A DNA stretch of 64,000 nucleotides from Blastopirellula marina. Its GTDB lineage: Bacteria > Planctomycetota > Planctomycetia > Pirellulales > Pirellulaceae. The number at the start of each line of letters is the position of its first letter. Within the stretch, counting starts at the first letter, position 1. Positions 8,752 to 18,148 of this stretch are shown one piece after another. Below the pieces are notes generated by a model. That model saw nothing but the letters and a program-made list of their open reading frames with translations. It did no database searches and had not been told where the DNA came from. Location of the stretch: positions 186,001 to 250,000 of the forward strand of contig NZ_PUHY01000014.1 of the NCBI RefSeq assembly GCF_002967765.1. The letters run 5' to 3'. The position numbers and the translations under genes were made by a program.

Positions 8752-8778
8752 AAGCAGCGGCTTAGTTGGCCGCTGCTT
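8752..8778. terminator. Bidirectional hairpin between convergent genes
   Basis: AAGCAGCGGC (8752-8761) pairs perfectly with GCCGCTGCTT (8769-8778), loop 7 nt. It lies between the stop of the plus-strand gene (8735) and overlaps the last codons of the minus-strand RND gene. There is no long T run on either side, so termination strength is uncertain. Confidence 0.5.
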
Positions 8779-11700
8779 TCCGGCCGAAGCGTGATCCCCA
8801 CCAGCGGGCAAACGCACCTGGTTGCCAATCGGCGTTGAAGTAAGCCAAGCTGTACGCGACCGGAATGACCAACAGCGTCAAGATCGTGGCAAATCCCAAA
8901 CCGAAGATCACCGCCCCGGTCAGCGGCTGCCAGAATTCAGCTCCGCCGCTTAGGTTCAAGTACAGCGGCAGCAGCCCGCCAATCGTGGTTGCCGTGGTTA
9001 GCATCACCGGGCGCAAGCGATTGATACCTGCTTCAATGATCGCATCTTGAACGTTCAAGCCACGCTTTCTTGCTTGGTTGATGAAGTCGACCACCACAAT
9101 CGCATCGTTCACCACAATGCCGGTGAGACTGACCAAGCCAATGAACGTGGCCAAACTAAACGGGAAGTCGCTGATAAACATGCCCGCGACCACCCCCACA
9201 AAGCTCAGCGGAACGGTTAGCATCACGATGAACGCCTGGCGAAAACTACCAAACTGGTAAACCAGGATCGCGAAGATCAACACCACGGCAATCGCCATCG
9301 AGGCCGTGAGATAGTTCATGTTCTTGGCCGTTTCTTCACTCTCACCCGTGAACTCGGCCCGTAATCCTTCCGAGGGTGTGCCGACGGTTCCGACGAAGGC
9401 CATATCCATGAAACTGATCGACGGATCGTTTACGGCACGGAAGCCAAGGGAGGGCAGAATTTCCTCCCGCAACCGCTCGAAGATCAGGTCGGTATCGGGA
9501 TTGTCGACCACATCACACTTGGCGGTGACGGCTCGCTTTCGATCGTAACGATTCACCGCAAACAAGCTGGTCGTTCGATCAAGCTCAGCAAGTTGCCCAA
9601 TCGTCGCCTTCTTCCCACTGGGGCTGGTCAGCATGATTCGTTCCAGTTGATCCTTGGATGCGCGATACTCATCCAAAGCTTGTAGACGCAGGGTGATATC
9701 TTCGTCCCCTAGATTCAGTTCGATCGTCGTGTCGCCGTTAATCGCCGTCTGAATCGCCTGAGCAACCTGGGCTTCGGTCATGCCATACAAGCCGACAATT
9801 TCCGGGAATGGCTCGACCACGATTTCTGGATTCAAATTGCGGTAGTCTGAGCGAACGTCGACTGCTTGTGGGATCTTATGAAGTGCTTCGGTTGTGTAGT
9901 CGGCTGCATAACCAAGTTGATCAAGATCGTCCCCAGTGAAGCGGACAGCCACCTTGGCACCACCAGGCGGGCCTTCCTCGACCTCTTTAATGGTGTAAGT
10001 CATGCCGGGGAACTGTTTGATAGTTTGATCGAATCGTTCTCGAAGCTCGGCTAGGATCGTTCGTTCGTGGCGTTCGCGATCTAAAGGAGAAAGCAATTCG
10101 ACCATGATGGTGCCGAATTCCGGACCAACCGCTGGGTCGTTTTCCAAGCGACTAGCCAAACCTTCCGACGAACCGAGCGCCGAGACGAAATTCACCAACT
10201 CGCTATTTGGACGGGCTGCAAGTTCGCGGAGTGGTTCTTGAATCGCTTCTGCTGCGGCGATTGTTTGGTGGATACTGCTGCCCAAGGGAAGCTCGTACTT
10301 TACTTCAAACTGGCCACGATCGCTCGGTGGGAAGAACTCTTTCTCGACATGTACCATCATGAAGCCAGCCCAAACTAAGGCCAACACCGTACAGGCAACA
10401 ATCGCCCAGCGAGTTTGCAGGCTCCAACGTAATGCGTAGATATACACCTTGGTGAAGAAGCCGAGGTTTGGGCGAATCCGGATCTCGGCGTCGTCGTGGG
10501 TTCGCGGAATCGCGGAGTGAACCGACTCGTCGGCGACCACTTCACTCGGTTTACGGCGTCCGTACCAGCGAGCCGCAACCACCGGGATAAAGAAGTGGTC
10601 GACCAAGATACTTCCAAACAGCGACACGCTCACCACCTGAGGCATCACCCGCATGAAATCCCCCATGATGCCGGGGACTAGCAGCATCGGAAGGTAAGCG
10701 GCGATCGTTGTCAGGTCGGCCATGATCACCGGAGTGCCAACCTCTTCGATACCAATCTTGGCGGCATCGACTGGATCTTCGCCACGTTCGATATGACGGT
10801 GAATGTTTTCCGCCACAATGATCGCACCGTCGACCACCATACCGAGCACCAAGATGAAGGCGAAGATCACCATGTTGGAGATCGGAATCCCCAAGGCATA
10901 AAGCGAAATCAATCCCACGGCCGAACTTAAAGGAATCGCGGTCAGCACCAGCAGCGAGATTCGCAGACCCATACTCCAGGCCAGGATCACCAATACCAGC
11001 ATCGCTCCAAAGACAAAGCTGGAACCGAGCACACGGAACATGATCGAGATTTCGGCCGACGTGTCGCGCGTGATTGAGAACTTGATATTTGGATACTGTG
11101 GACGCAGTTCTTCGACTTTCTCTTTCACCGAAATCGCGGCAGCCAGAGTATTGATATCGGCTTCTTTGTTAACGATGATCGTCGCGCACGAATCGCTGTT
11201 GAGCAGGGCGACGTTGCGAAGTCGGCGGTACGTGTCTTCGACTTCGGCGACATCACCAATCTTGATCAGCTTGCCACCAGAGTTACTAATGATCGCATTG
11301 CGAATGTCATCGACACCCCGGAATTGGGTCTCATTGCGGACGCGGAAGTCGAACGTACCAGTATCGAGTTCACCAGCAGGCATCTCGGCATGAAAGTTCG
11401 CCAGGGCTTGGCGAAAATCGCCCAATGTCAAGCCATATTCCGCCGCTAAATCAACGTTCACATTGACATGAATCTCGCGCTCACGGCCGCCAAAGAGCTG
11501 CGTATTGGCGATTCCCGGGATGGTCTCAAGTTCCTCCTGAACTTCTTCGGCCAGCGTTTTCAGGGCTGCTTCGTCGAAACCTTGCGGAGCGGTCATATTG
11601 ACGAGCATCAGTGGTGTGTTCTCGAAGTCGATATCGGTCACCGACGGCTGAACTTCGCGGGCAACGGGAAGATCGCGGCGGATTTCATCGACCAAATCCT

Positions 11701-12025
11701 TCACTTCACCGCGAGCCTGATCGGGATCGACGCCGTCCAGGAAGATAATCTGCGTGATGCTCGATCCACGCATGCTGGTCGAAGCGATGAAGTCGACGTT
11801 CTTTAGCTTCTGCAGCGCATCTTCAATCTTGCTGGTGATTTGTTCTTCAACTTCGACTGGCTGTGCCCCAGGGTAGGGGACGGCGACGAGAACAACCGCC
11901 TTAGAAATCGCAGGCGTACGCTGTACGGCGATATTCATGATCACCAGTGCGACGGCAAATAGGACAATCACCGTGCAAACAATCACGAACCGCGGCTGCT
12001 CGATCGCTCCGGCACTCATTTTCAT
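8762..12025 (-). CDS. RND-family efflux transporter, inner-membrane pump (AcrB/CzcA superfamily)
   Basis: The 1087-aa protein has the RND topology: one N-terminal transmembrane helix, a large periplasmic loop, a membrane block (about residues 335-540), a second periplasmic loop and a second membrane block near the C-terminus. It should exchange substrate for protons as a trimer with the adaptor encoded just upstream. In TM4 the motif is [12 protein letters not shown]399 aligns with AcrB D407, but the second Asp is Gly400. In TM10 the AcrB lysine position reads N973 ([11 protein letters not shown]). This combination is known in other RND branches and means substrate class cannot be guessed from AcrB. 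The ATG has GGAG nine bases upstream. Confidence 0.92.
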   Translation of the reverse strand: MKMSAGAIEQPRFVIVCTVIVLFAVALVIMNIAVQRTPAISKAVVLVAVPYPGAQPVEVEEQITSKIEDALQKLKNVDFIASTSMRGSSITQIIFLDGVDPDQARGEVKDLVDEIRRDLPVAREVQPSVTDIDFENTPLMLVNMTAPQGFDEAALKTLAEEVQEELETIPGIANTQLFGGREREIHVNVNVDLAAEYGLTLGDFRQALANFHAEMPAGELDTGTFDFRVRNETQFRGVDDIRNAIISNSGGKLIKIGDVAEVEDTYRRLRNVALLNSDSCATIIVNKEADINTLAAAISVKEKVEELRPQYPNIKFSITRDTSAEISIMFRVLGSSFVFGAMLVLVILAWSMGLRISLLVLTAIPLSSAVGLISLYALGIPISNMVIFAFILVLGMVVDGAIIVAENIHRHIERGEDPVDAAKIGIEEVGTPVIMADLTTIAAYLPMLLVPGIMGDFMRVMPQVVSVSLFGSILVDHFFIPVVAARWYGRRKPSEVVADESVHSAIPRTHDDAEIRIRPNLGFFTKVYIYALRWSLQTRWAIVACTVLALVWAGFMMVHVEKEFFPPSDRGQFEVKYELPLGSSIHQTIAAAEAIQEPLRELAARPNSELVNFVSALGSSEGLASRLENDPAVGPEFGTIMVELLSPLDRERHERTILAELRERFDQTIKQFPGMTYTIKEVEEGPPGGAKVAVRFTGDDLDQLGYAADYTTEALHKIPQAVDVRSDYRNLNPEIVVEPFPEIVGLYGMTEAQVAQAIQTAINGDTTIELNLGDEDITLRLQALDEYRASKDQLERIMLTSPSGKKATIGQLAELDRTTSLFAVNRYDRKRAVTAKCDVVDNPDTDLIFERLREEILPSLGFRAVNDPSISFMDMAFVGTVGTPSEGLRAEFTGESEETAKNMNYLTASMAIAVVLIFAILVYQFGSFRQAFIVMLTVPLSFVGVVAGMFISDFPFSLATFIGLVSLTGIVVNDAIVVVDFINQARKRGLNVQDAIIEAGINRLRPVMLTTATTIGGLLPLYLNLSGGAEFWQPLTGAVIFGLGFATILTLLVIPVAYSLAYFNADWQPGAFARWWGSRFGRKAAAN

Positions 12026-12042
12026 GGGAAGTTGCTCCTAGC

Positions 12043-13392
12043 TCACTTTCCGGAGTTGTCGGTTTTCAGACGCGATACTTCTGTCATGGGACCCTGGTCG
12101 TTGGCAGGCGAGAACAATGGAGATTGTTTTTCGTTGACTGCTCCCATCACTTCCAAAGGCCGACCGTCGACCAGGCGATGTTGGCCTTGGACGACCAGCA
12201 GTTCGTAATTACCTGGGATCGAGGAAAGAATAAAGTGACGACCTTGCTCGATGTAGCGGGGGATCTCGACACGATGAGCGATCAGGTGTGGCACGTTCGC
12301 CAGGTCCATGCCAGCGAAGTCGATTTTGGTAGTGGGAGACTCCGGCGAAACAGCGGCGAAAAACAAATTTGCAGTCCGATCGTTGAAGACGACGCTCTCA
12401 ACCGGAATCTGGTACCCTTCGATTTCACTGATGACAAAGTCAGCCTTGGCGACCAAACCGGGCTTTAGCAAACGATTCGGGTTATCGAGTAGAACCTCGA
12501 CCTCGAACAATCCGTTACGGTCGCTCACCGTTTCCGCCATACGATACACGGTTCCTTCCAAAACGGAATCCCCTTCCAAATTGGACGAAGTGTCAAATCG
12601 TCGGACGTAGACCTTAAAGTCCGAGGCCGGATTCGGCGAGCTTGCTCGGTTGGAAGGTTCTACCTTGCGGCGTGTTTGATTGAACTGACGCTGCATGGCG
12701 ATGATCCGAGATTCGGGCACACCGACGGTCAGCAAGACTTTGTCAACCTGAACGATCTCGAAGGCCGCTTGATGCATGTTGATCGATTCGCCCGCGTTGA
12801 CTAATCGTTTCGAGATTACGCCATCTTCCGGTGCGATCAAGACGGCGTCTTCCAGGTTCTTTTCAGCAATGTCGCGCATCGCCTTGGCGACGGCCAGTTG
12901 CTGCATGGCCTGCTGAAAGGATGTTTCGGTAACGGCACCCGGGCTCCGCTTCTGCAAATTGGCGAGACGCTCGTATTCGGTTTGGGCGTTTTCGATGTTG
13001 GCGTTGGCTTCGTTGCGACGAGCCTGGAGGATCCGAGTATCGAGTTTCGCGAGCACCTGTCCCGCAGAAACACGATCGCCAATGTCCAGCATCTTGCCTT
13101 CGGGGGTGGTGCCAAGCGACTCGATCCGCCCGGCTTGCTGGAATGCAAGCGAGAAGCTTTCCAGTGGCTCGATGGTACCAGCGTAGGTGTCGAGAATCTC
13201 GATTGGCTGTCGATGCAACGGCATCAATGTGACAGGTGCCAGAGATTCGCTGCCTGAAGTGGGAACGGTGGTCTCGCCGGTTTCTTTTTGGGGGGCACTA
13301 AAATGGTTGCGCCCGCCACTGACGTACATGACAGCCAGGGCAAAGATGGTGACGATGATGAGACCAACGAATTTTCCAATCCGCCGTTTCAT
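12043..13392 (-). CDS. RND efflux periplasmic adaptor (HlyD/MFP family)
   Basis: The 449-aa protein starts with an N-terminal membrane anchor or uncleaved signal (about residues 8-25). It continues with the barrel-sandwich/lipoyl half motif (SLAFQQAGRIESLG and GDRVSAGQVLAKLD), a helical hairpin (about residues 115-185), the second lipoyl half (DAVLIAPEDGVISKRLVNAGE) and beta-barrel domains. Such adaptors bridge the RND pump and an outer-membrane channel. It is the first gene of a two-gene operon; the pump gene follows after 17 bp. No TolC-like channel gene and no TetR/MarR-type regulator is adjacent. Confidence 0.92.
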   Translation of the reverse strand: MKRRIGKFVGLIIVTIFALAVMYVSGGRNHFSAPQKETGETTVPTSGSESLAPVTLMPLHRQPIEILDTYAGTIEPLESFSLAFQQAGRIESLGTTPEGKMLDIGDRVSAGQVLAKLDTRILQARRNEANANIENAQTEYERLANLQKRSPGAVTETSFQQAMQQLAVAKAMRDIAEKNLEDAVLIAPEDGVISKRLVNAGESINMHQAAFEIVQVDKVLLTVGVPESRIIAMQRQFNQTRRKVEPSNRASSPNPASDFKVYVRRFDTSSNLEGDSVLEGTVYRMAETVSDRNGLFEVEVLLDNPNRLLKPGLVAKADFVISEIEGYQIPVESVVFNDRTANLFFAAVSPESPTTKIDFAGMDLANVPHLIAHRVEIPRYIEQGRHFILSSIPGNYELLVVQGQHRLVDGRPLEVMGAVNEKQSPLFSPANDQGPMTEVSRLKTDNSGK

Positions 13393-13485
13393 GAATTTTC
13401 CGCGCGTTGAAATGATAAGGTTTCTTCCCGCCGATTTGCCTCAAGACTAGCTCGATAGGAAGGTAATGGACTAGCAATTTTGGTA

Positions 13486-13537
13486 GATCGTATTTTAGGA
13501 AACGATCGGTGACAAGATAAATTGGACGGATCGTCCA
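13486..13537. promoter_or_regulatory. Two inverted repeats upstream of the RND operon
   Basis: GATCGT (13486-13491) and ACGATC (13502-13507) form an inverted repeat with a 10-bp gap. TGGACG (13523-13528) and CGTCCA (13532-13537) form a second with a 3-bp gap. The second lies directly after the yggU stop codon and may act as a weak terminator for that gene. The first lies about 95 bp before the adaptor start codon and could be an operator. No regulator gene is nearby. Confidence 0.3.
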
Positions 13538-13539
13538 TT

Positions 13540-13848
13540 TTACTCGTCAGTAACACCATGGGCGACTAAGAGTTGTACCAACGAATCAGGCGAAACGTTT
13601 CGGATTAACAACTTCTTTTGCGAGGAAGTTTCCCCGGAAAGGATCTCAAGCTGCGAACCGCGAAGCTTAAACATTTTGCGCAAAAGGGTAATAATCGCCT
13701 TATTCGCTTTCCCTTTCTCAGCCACCTCAGTGACACAGACTTTCAAGGCTCCAGCTTGCAAACCGCGGAGTTCGGCCTTGCGAGCACCGGGTTGCGCTTT
13801 GATTTCCAAAACGCAACCCAGTTCGTGCGGCTGAACGTTGACGTTCAC
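13540..13848 (-). CDS. yggU: DUF167 / YggU family protein
   Basis: The 102-aa protein matches the DUF167 fold. The typical blocks are VLEIKAQPGARK near the N-terminus and LKVCVTEVAEKGKANKAIITLL, with the conserved EKGKAN core, followed by the LEILSGETSSQKKLLI strand region. The family function is unknown. In many bacteria it is encoded next to yggS, as here, where the ATGA overlap (4 bp) with the upstream yggS gene indicates translational coupling. Length is normal for the family. Confidence 0.88.
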   Translation of the reverse strand: MNVNVQPHELGCVLEIKAQPGARKAELRGLQAGALKVCVTEVAEKGKANKAIITLLRKMFKLRGSQLEILSGETSSQKKLLIRNVSPDSLVQLLVAHGVTDE

Positions 13849-14537
13849 GCAATACCCTCGAAAAGTATGGAACCCACTCTCACCATCGTGGCACCTTCAC
13901 GAATTGCCAAGTCAAAATCATGACTCATTCCCATCGAAAGCTCGTCGAGCGAGATTTCATCCGGGCAGTTTTCACGCAGCTTGTCGCGTAACTGACGCAA
14001 TGCCGCGAAATCCTTTTGAGCTTGGGTTCGACCTCCTTCAAGCGAAGCCATGCCCATTAAGCCCACAATCTTCAGCTGTTTCAACGCGGCAATTTGTCGC
14101 AGTGCAGGCTCGATATCCACGGGCGGGAAGCCATGTTTGGCAGAGTCGCCAGAAATATTGACTTCGATCAGCGTCGAAAGCGGAGCTTCACCTGTCCAAT
14201 CGTCGTTTGCTGCTCTTAGCAAACGCAAGCTATCTCCGGAGTGCAGCACGGATAAAAGCGGAATGGTTCGCTTCGTTTTGTTGCGCTGCAAATGACCGAT
14301 CATGTGCCACCGCGGCGAGAAACTGGCCAAGGCTTCTGCTTTCGTCCAAAGTTGCTGCGGACGGCTTTCCCCCAGGTCTTGGCAGCCCAATTCGAGGAGA
14401 GCTTGGGTCGTTTCGATATCAACGTATTTCGTTACGCCGATCAGGCGTACCGCGTCCGCCTGGCGACCAGATGCCGCGGCGGCTTCTGCCAAGGTTTGCC
14501 GTACGCGGTCGAGATTTTCGCGTAATCGAGTCTGCAT
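13845..14537 (-). CDS. yggS: YggS/PLPBP family pyridoxal-phosphate homeostasis protein
   Basis: The 230-aa protein has the alanine-racemase-like TIM barrel of the PLP-binding protein family, which buffers intracellular PLP and has no known catalytic activity. The PLP lysine is K37 in LIGVTKYVD. Other signatures are LGESRPQ, WHMIGHLQRNKTK, IEVNISGDSAKHG and, near the C-terminus, LSMGMSHDFDLAIREGATMVRVGS, which binds the phosphate. It is followed with 4-bp overlap by yggU and preceded after 17 bp by the gene of unknown function at 14555, so the three are probably co-transcribed. Confidence 0.93.
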   Translation of the reverse strand: MQTRLRENLDRVRQTLAEAAAASGRQADAVRLIGVTKYVDIETTQALLELGCQDLGESRPQQLWTKAEALASFSPRWHMIGHLQRNKTKRTIPLLSVLHSGDSLRLLRAANDDWTGEAPLSTLIEVNISGDSAKHGFPPVDIEPALRQIAALKQLKIVGLMGMASLEGGRTQAQKDFAALRQLRDKLRENCPDEISLDELSMGMSHDFDLAIREGATMVRVGSILFEGIA

Positions 14538-14554
14538 GGGAGGATCGCTGGTGT

Positions 14555-16366
14555 TCAGGAAGCTTGGACTTCCAGAAGTTTCTCGATGTCGCCGTTTTCG
14601 TCAAGCCGAGCCACGACGGCCTCGGAAATCAAATTCACACCCAGGAACGTGCGACTGGCCTTTTCGGTGAGGGACCGATAGAAGACCCAATGGCCATTGG
14701 CAGTCTGCACGCGGTAGGCAACCGCACGATCTCGCGGCTGGATAACCAGTTTTTCGGCCACGGTTAATTGTCGCCAGGTAAGCGGTTTACCTTGGCCCTT
14801 CTTCGCCAAGTCGAAGAACATTGGGGCCACCAACGCCTTGCCACTACCGGTCTGACGTAACGTGAGTTTGTCTTCGACCATACCGAACTTGCCCAGCGAA
14901 GAGTCACTTTGCCATTCGTTGATACCGACGGGAAGCAAGGTTGCTTTCGATTTGGGTAAATCGAGGAACACTTCGTTCGTCTCTTCCGCCAAACCAATCT
15001 GGGCTTGTGGTGTGAGAGGTGGATGGGCTTGGTATTCAATCTTTTGAGCTGGGTCGGTTAGCAAGACCGAATCCATCGCCCAGAGGAAGTCGTCTTCACG
15101 AGCCATGAAAAAGAGCCGCTGTAGGCGAACCCCTTCAGTCCACTCTTGCTCAAGTTCCAGGTAATCGCCGTCGTCATCCGCCAGCCAGCCGACTTGTTCC
15201 CAGTTGCTGGTCGGCGACAGGACGAAGCCGTCGACGGTGATCTTGGTGTCCCATGCTCCGCTTAGGAGGACGTCTTCACGCGATTCGAGTTCGACGATTA
15301 GCGGTTCTAGGTCGTGTCGAACGGCAAAGCGAGGACTGGTCCGGTGCCAATCGGCACGCAGGTACGCGAACTCGCTCCAGGTTGATTCATAGCTGGGGTA
15401 GGGAAGCTGCCACTCGGACGCTTTCCCTTTGGCATTGGGAAGTGTCAGATGGGCAATGACGTCATCTTCTTCGTCTTTGCCTTGGGCTAATGCGGTATGG
15501 TATAGGTGCTTGTTGTAAACCCCTGAGAGACCGGAGGCCAGCGTTTGAGTTCCGTCGGCTCGGGTAAACCGCAATAAATGGCGAACCGTCCATTGATACT
15601 GCGTATACGCATCGGACGAAAGCTTCCAGCCGTCGGTTGCTTGGATCATCGCTTGACTACGCGTCCAACATGCCAACAACGCACGCAGGTGCAGTAACTG
15701 GTCTACTTTTACCAGGCCTTCGCCGTCGGTCAGCGATTGCATCCCTTCATCAATTACCTGAACTGCTGCTTTGCCTAGATCGCGGCAGGCTTTCAGTTCG
15801 GGGAAGATGTACGCAAGGGTCAGAGGTAACTCGCCGGCGAGTCCTTGTTCGAAGATCTTCTTCTCGAAATTGGTGGAGGTCGCATCGATTGCGTGGCTCA
15901 TGACCTTGTCGAGAATTCGCCACCACAAGTCGGCATCCAGCACCGAGGTCAACTGTGGCAAGGCATGGGTGCATGCCAACAATTCGAGCACCAAATTGCG
16001 TTCGGCAATTCGACGATCAAGGCTTCCCAGCCAAGCTTCCAATTCATCGGCCAGCTTAGCGGTTGGTTTGGTTCGTCCTGAGGCAACCTCTCCCAGCTTT
16101 TCCAACAGCGGGATTGTGCAGCTATCGATCACTTCATCGGCGAATAGCGCCCAGGCGAATGGAGATGACTTCTTACCAGAAACCAGACTTTGTAATGGTG
16201 CCACATCCTTTCGGGCTGCAAGGTAACTACTCCACTGTTGCCAATCGCGACAATCAGCCTCTTTAGGGGCTGTCTTGGCAAGCTTTACCCAAGCCGGAAG
16301 TTTTGTTTTGTGGGTGGCTGGGGCGTCTTGGGATTGGGAGCTAGTATCCGTGGCCATGGCTTCCAT
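14555..16366 (-). CDS. 603-aa protein of unknown function
   Basis: I do not recognise this protein. From the ATG at 16366 it has no signal peptide or membrane segment. The first ~290 residues are rich in predicted helices. The second half has alternating hydrophobic strands with many Trp, Asp and Glu, for example SGAWDTKITVDGF and WEQVGWLADDDGDYLELEQEW. A helical first half followed by a beta-sandwich-like half, together with RFAVRHDLEPL, recalls heparinase II/III-type lyases in layout only; I see no catalytic triad that would support that. The open frame extends to 16435, but the extra 23 residues look non-protein-like, and the divergent gene starts at 16509. It lies upstream of yggS-yggU. 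Confidence 0.75.
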   Translation of the reverse strand: MEAMATDTSSQSQDAPATHKTKLPAWVKLAKTAPKEADCRDWQQWSSYLAARKDVAPLQSLVSGKKSSPFAWALFADEVIDSCTIPLLEKLGEVASGRTKPTAKLADELEAWLGSLDRRIAERNLVLELLACTHALPQLTSVLDADLWWRILDKVMSHAIDATSTNFEKKIFEQGLAGELPLTLAYIFPELKACRDLGKAAVQVIDEGMQSLTDGEGLVKVDQLLHLRALLACWTRSQAMIQATDGWKLSSDAYTQYQWTVRHLLRFTRADGTQTLASGLSGVYNKHLYHTALAQGKDEEDDVIAHLTLPNAKGKASEWQLPYPSYESTWSEFAYLRADWHRTSPRFAVRHDLEPLIVELESREDVLLSGAWDTKITVDGFVLSPTSNWEQVGWLADDDGDYLELEQEWTEGVRLQRLFFMAREDDFLWAMDSVLLTDPAQKIEYQAHPPLTPQAQIGLAEETNEVFLDLPKSKATLLPVGINEWQSDSSLGKFGMVEDKLTLRQTGSGKALVAPMFFDLAKKGQGKPLTWRQLTVAEKLVIQPRDRAVAYRVQTANGHWVFYRSLTEKASRTFLGVNLISEAVVARLDENGDIEKLLEVQAS

Positions 16367-16508
16367 CGAGCAAGAGTTTGTTAGAATAGGTCCATCGTGA
16401 TCGCCGCATGCGGAATGCCTGTCAAAGGGGAGCATGCTGGCTTGATCATCTTAGCAATATGGGCTGACTTTGACGCCCCCCGGTTACCGTTTTCCGCCGA
16501 GAAATGCC

Positions 16509-17444
16509 ATGCCCGCGTCTAGCCTCCTGTCGAGCGTTGTTCGTTGCCTTTTTCTAACCCTCATGTTAACGGTTTGCCTCTTACCGATCACGACGGTTAA
16601 CGCTCAAGAGGAAGAAGAAAAGGAAGCTTCGCCCGCCGAGACAAAGCCGGCGGAAGCCGAAACTCCGATGGTAAACCCTGAGGATGTGAAGCTACAGGAA
16701 TCCAACGGGATTCGTAAGCTCATGCCAAATATGCCGGTCTGGATCGACACCAAGCGGAAGATGGTGATCATGGACGGCGAAGTCTGCCTTCGTAAGGGGT
16801 CGCTGGAAATGTTTGCCTGTTTAAGGGGAACGAAGGAACACGAGTCGATTGTGGCGGTGCCGGTTGACGCCTATGTGGTGCATGCTGCCTTGCTGGGAAT
16901 TGGTGCGAAACAGGGCGAGCCAGTCTCGTTTGATCCAGAGTACACTCCCCCGTCTGGTGATGTCATCGACGTGCTTGTTCAGTGGACCGACGACAAAAAG
17001 AAGTTGCAATCGGTTCGAGCTCAGCAGTGGGTGCGTGAAGCACAAGGAAAGAAAGAGATGGCTTACAACTGGGTATTTCCAGGCAGTTATTTCTGGAAGG
17101 ATATTCCTTTAGAAGAGATCCAGAAGGCGAAAAAGGAAGGCATCGATCCGGATACCTTGCCTGGCAAACAGGTATACGCGGCGGAAGGAGGCGAGCTAAT
17201 CTGTGTGAGTAACTTCCGTTCTTCCATGCTTGACCTGCCCGTGCCTAGCACCGATGCGAATAACAATCTTTGGTTCGAGGCCAACACCGAAAAGATTCCA
17301 CCGGAAGGAACCAAGGTTCGAATCTTCTTGATCCCGAATAAGGGAAAAACGGCCAAGCTCGAGGCGGCTCAAAAGGCGAAAGCAGCAGAAAACCTCAAGC
17401 GGGCCCCGATGAAGGAAGAAAACAAAGAAGCGCCAGAGTCGTAA
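16509..17444 (+). CDS. Secreted YdjY-like domain protein
   Basis: From ATG 16509 the protein has 311 aa with a signal peptide (a hydrophobic core ending near TVNA, then QEEEE). An acidic, proline- and alanine-rich linker follows. The core (PVWIDTKRKMVIMDGEVCLRKG, LEMFACLRGTKEHESIVAV and the nearby VHAALLGIGA) matches the YdjY domain, which occurs in planctomycete secreted proteins and whose role is unknown. The end is lysine- and alanine-rich. The frame opens at a TTG at 16470, but ATG 16509 places the signal peptide correctly. The gene is divergent from the 603-aa gene and ends 3 bp before a nested palindromic repeat. Confidence 0.75.
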   Translation: MPASSLLSSVVRCLFLTLMLTVCLLPITTVNAQEEEEKEASPAETKPAEAETPMVNPEDVKLQESNGIRKLMPNMPVWIDTKRKMVIMDGEVCLRKGSLEMFACLRGTKEHESIVAVPVDAYVVHAALLGIGAKQGEPVSFDPEYTPPSGDVIDVLVQWTDDKKKLQSVRAQQWVREAQGKKEMAYNWVFPGSYFWKDIPLEEIQKAKKEGIDPDTLPGKQVYAAEGGELICVSNFRSSMLDLPVPSTDANNNLWFEANTEKIPPEGTKVRIFLIPNKGKTAKLEAAQKAKAAENLKRAPMKEENKEAPES

Positions 17445-17446
17445 GC

Positions 17447-17613
17447 TTAGCAGCCTGTTGAATTTCTCAGATCGGCTACTTAATTGAGATTGGGGCGATT
17501 GCGGCGTTGTGAATTCCTCGACATATCTAGTGGATATGCCTGCGGACTCACGTCTTGCCCTCGCTCCAATCTCAATGACTCGCTACCGAAGCAGAAAATC
17601 AACAGACTGCTAG
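17447..17613. repeat. Nested palindromic element between convergent genes
   Basis: Three concentric inverted repeats share one centre near 17530. Outer arms: 17448-17467 with 17593-17612, 18 of 20 bases complementary, with a CAGYCTGTTGA core. Middle arms: 17483-17498 with 17561-17576, 15 of 16 (ATTGAGATTGG core). Inner arms: CATATC 17522-17527 with GATATG 17533-17538. The element fills the whole space between the stop at 17444 and the stop codon at 17610-17612, which it supplies. It has the shape of a MITE- or REP-like element; there is no transposase. No second copy was found in the window. Confidence 0.85.
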
Positions 17614-18080
17614 ACGACCATGAAGCTTTCATAAATGATCGCGACGACGGTCGCCGCTGCGTTGAGGATGGTAAGCAGCGAGATCCAAAATGCACAGTGG
17701 GTTTGCCAGGCACCATCTCCCGAGAGCTGACCCATGCGAATTGCCTTCAAGTCAGCTACGGCGTAGGCGAGCGCAACGGGAGCGATGATCAGAGACACGA
17801 CCCACCCGAAAAGTCCCAATAGTCCGCTGGCAATGGGCCAAAAGAAGCGAGTCATGGGCATTGCACTTGCGAAGAAGGCAACTAGCGACGAAAGCAAAAG
17901 CACGATGCCCCGCGAGTTCGCCTCGGTTTCGTACGCGCCACGATAATCGGCAGGCGCGTTGACGTCCGCTTCTTTTCCTTCTTCCGCCAACTCGTCCCGG
18001 AATGGATTTCCCCCTTCGGCCAAATCAGGCTTCTTCAAGTCGTCCATTCTCAAAGGACGATTGGAGTTGGAAGAGGTCAT
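17610..18080 (-). CDS. Small multi-pass membrane protein, unknown function
   Basis: The 156-aa protein has a polar N-terminal stretch of about 55 residues, then three or four hydrophobic segments: GIVLLLSSLVAFFASAM, FFWPIASGLLGLFGWVVSLI, APVALAYAVADLKAI and FWISLLTILNAAATVVAIIY. The pattern is like DUF4190-type small membrane proteins, but I cannot assign a family with certainty. GGAAG about five bases before the ATG supports the start. Its stop codon lies in the last bases of the nested palindrome. It is preceded on the same strand by hemQ (68-bp gap). Confidence 0.65.
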   Translation of the reverse strand: MTSSNSNRPLRMDDLKKPDLAEGGNPFRDELAEEGKEADVNAPADYRGAYETEANSRGIVLLLSSLVAFFASAMPMTRFFWPIASGLLGLFGWVVSLIIAPVALAYAVADLKAIRMGQLSGDGAWQTHCAFWISLLTILNAAATVVAIIYESFMVV

Positions 18081-18148
18081 GTCGGCTTCCCGTCAGACGG
18101 AAGAAGGATGAATAGCCATTACGCAAACCGCTATGGCTGGTAGCGTGA

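Noticed and set aside
17480-17822. Two small frames over the repeat at 17447-17613
   Set aside because: They arise from the palindrome itself and run antisense into the small membrane protein gene.
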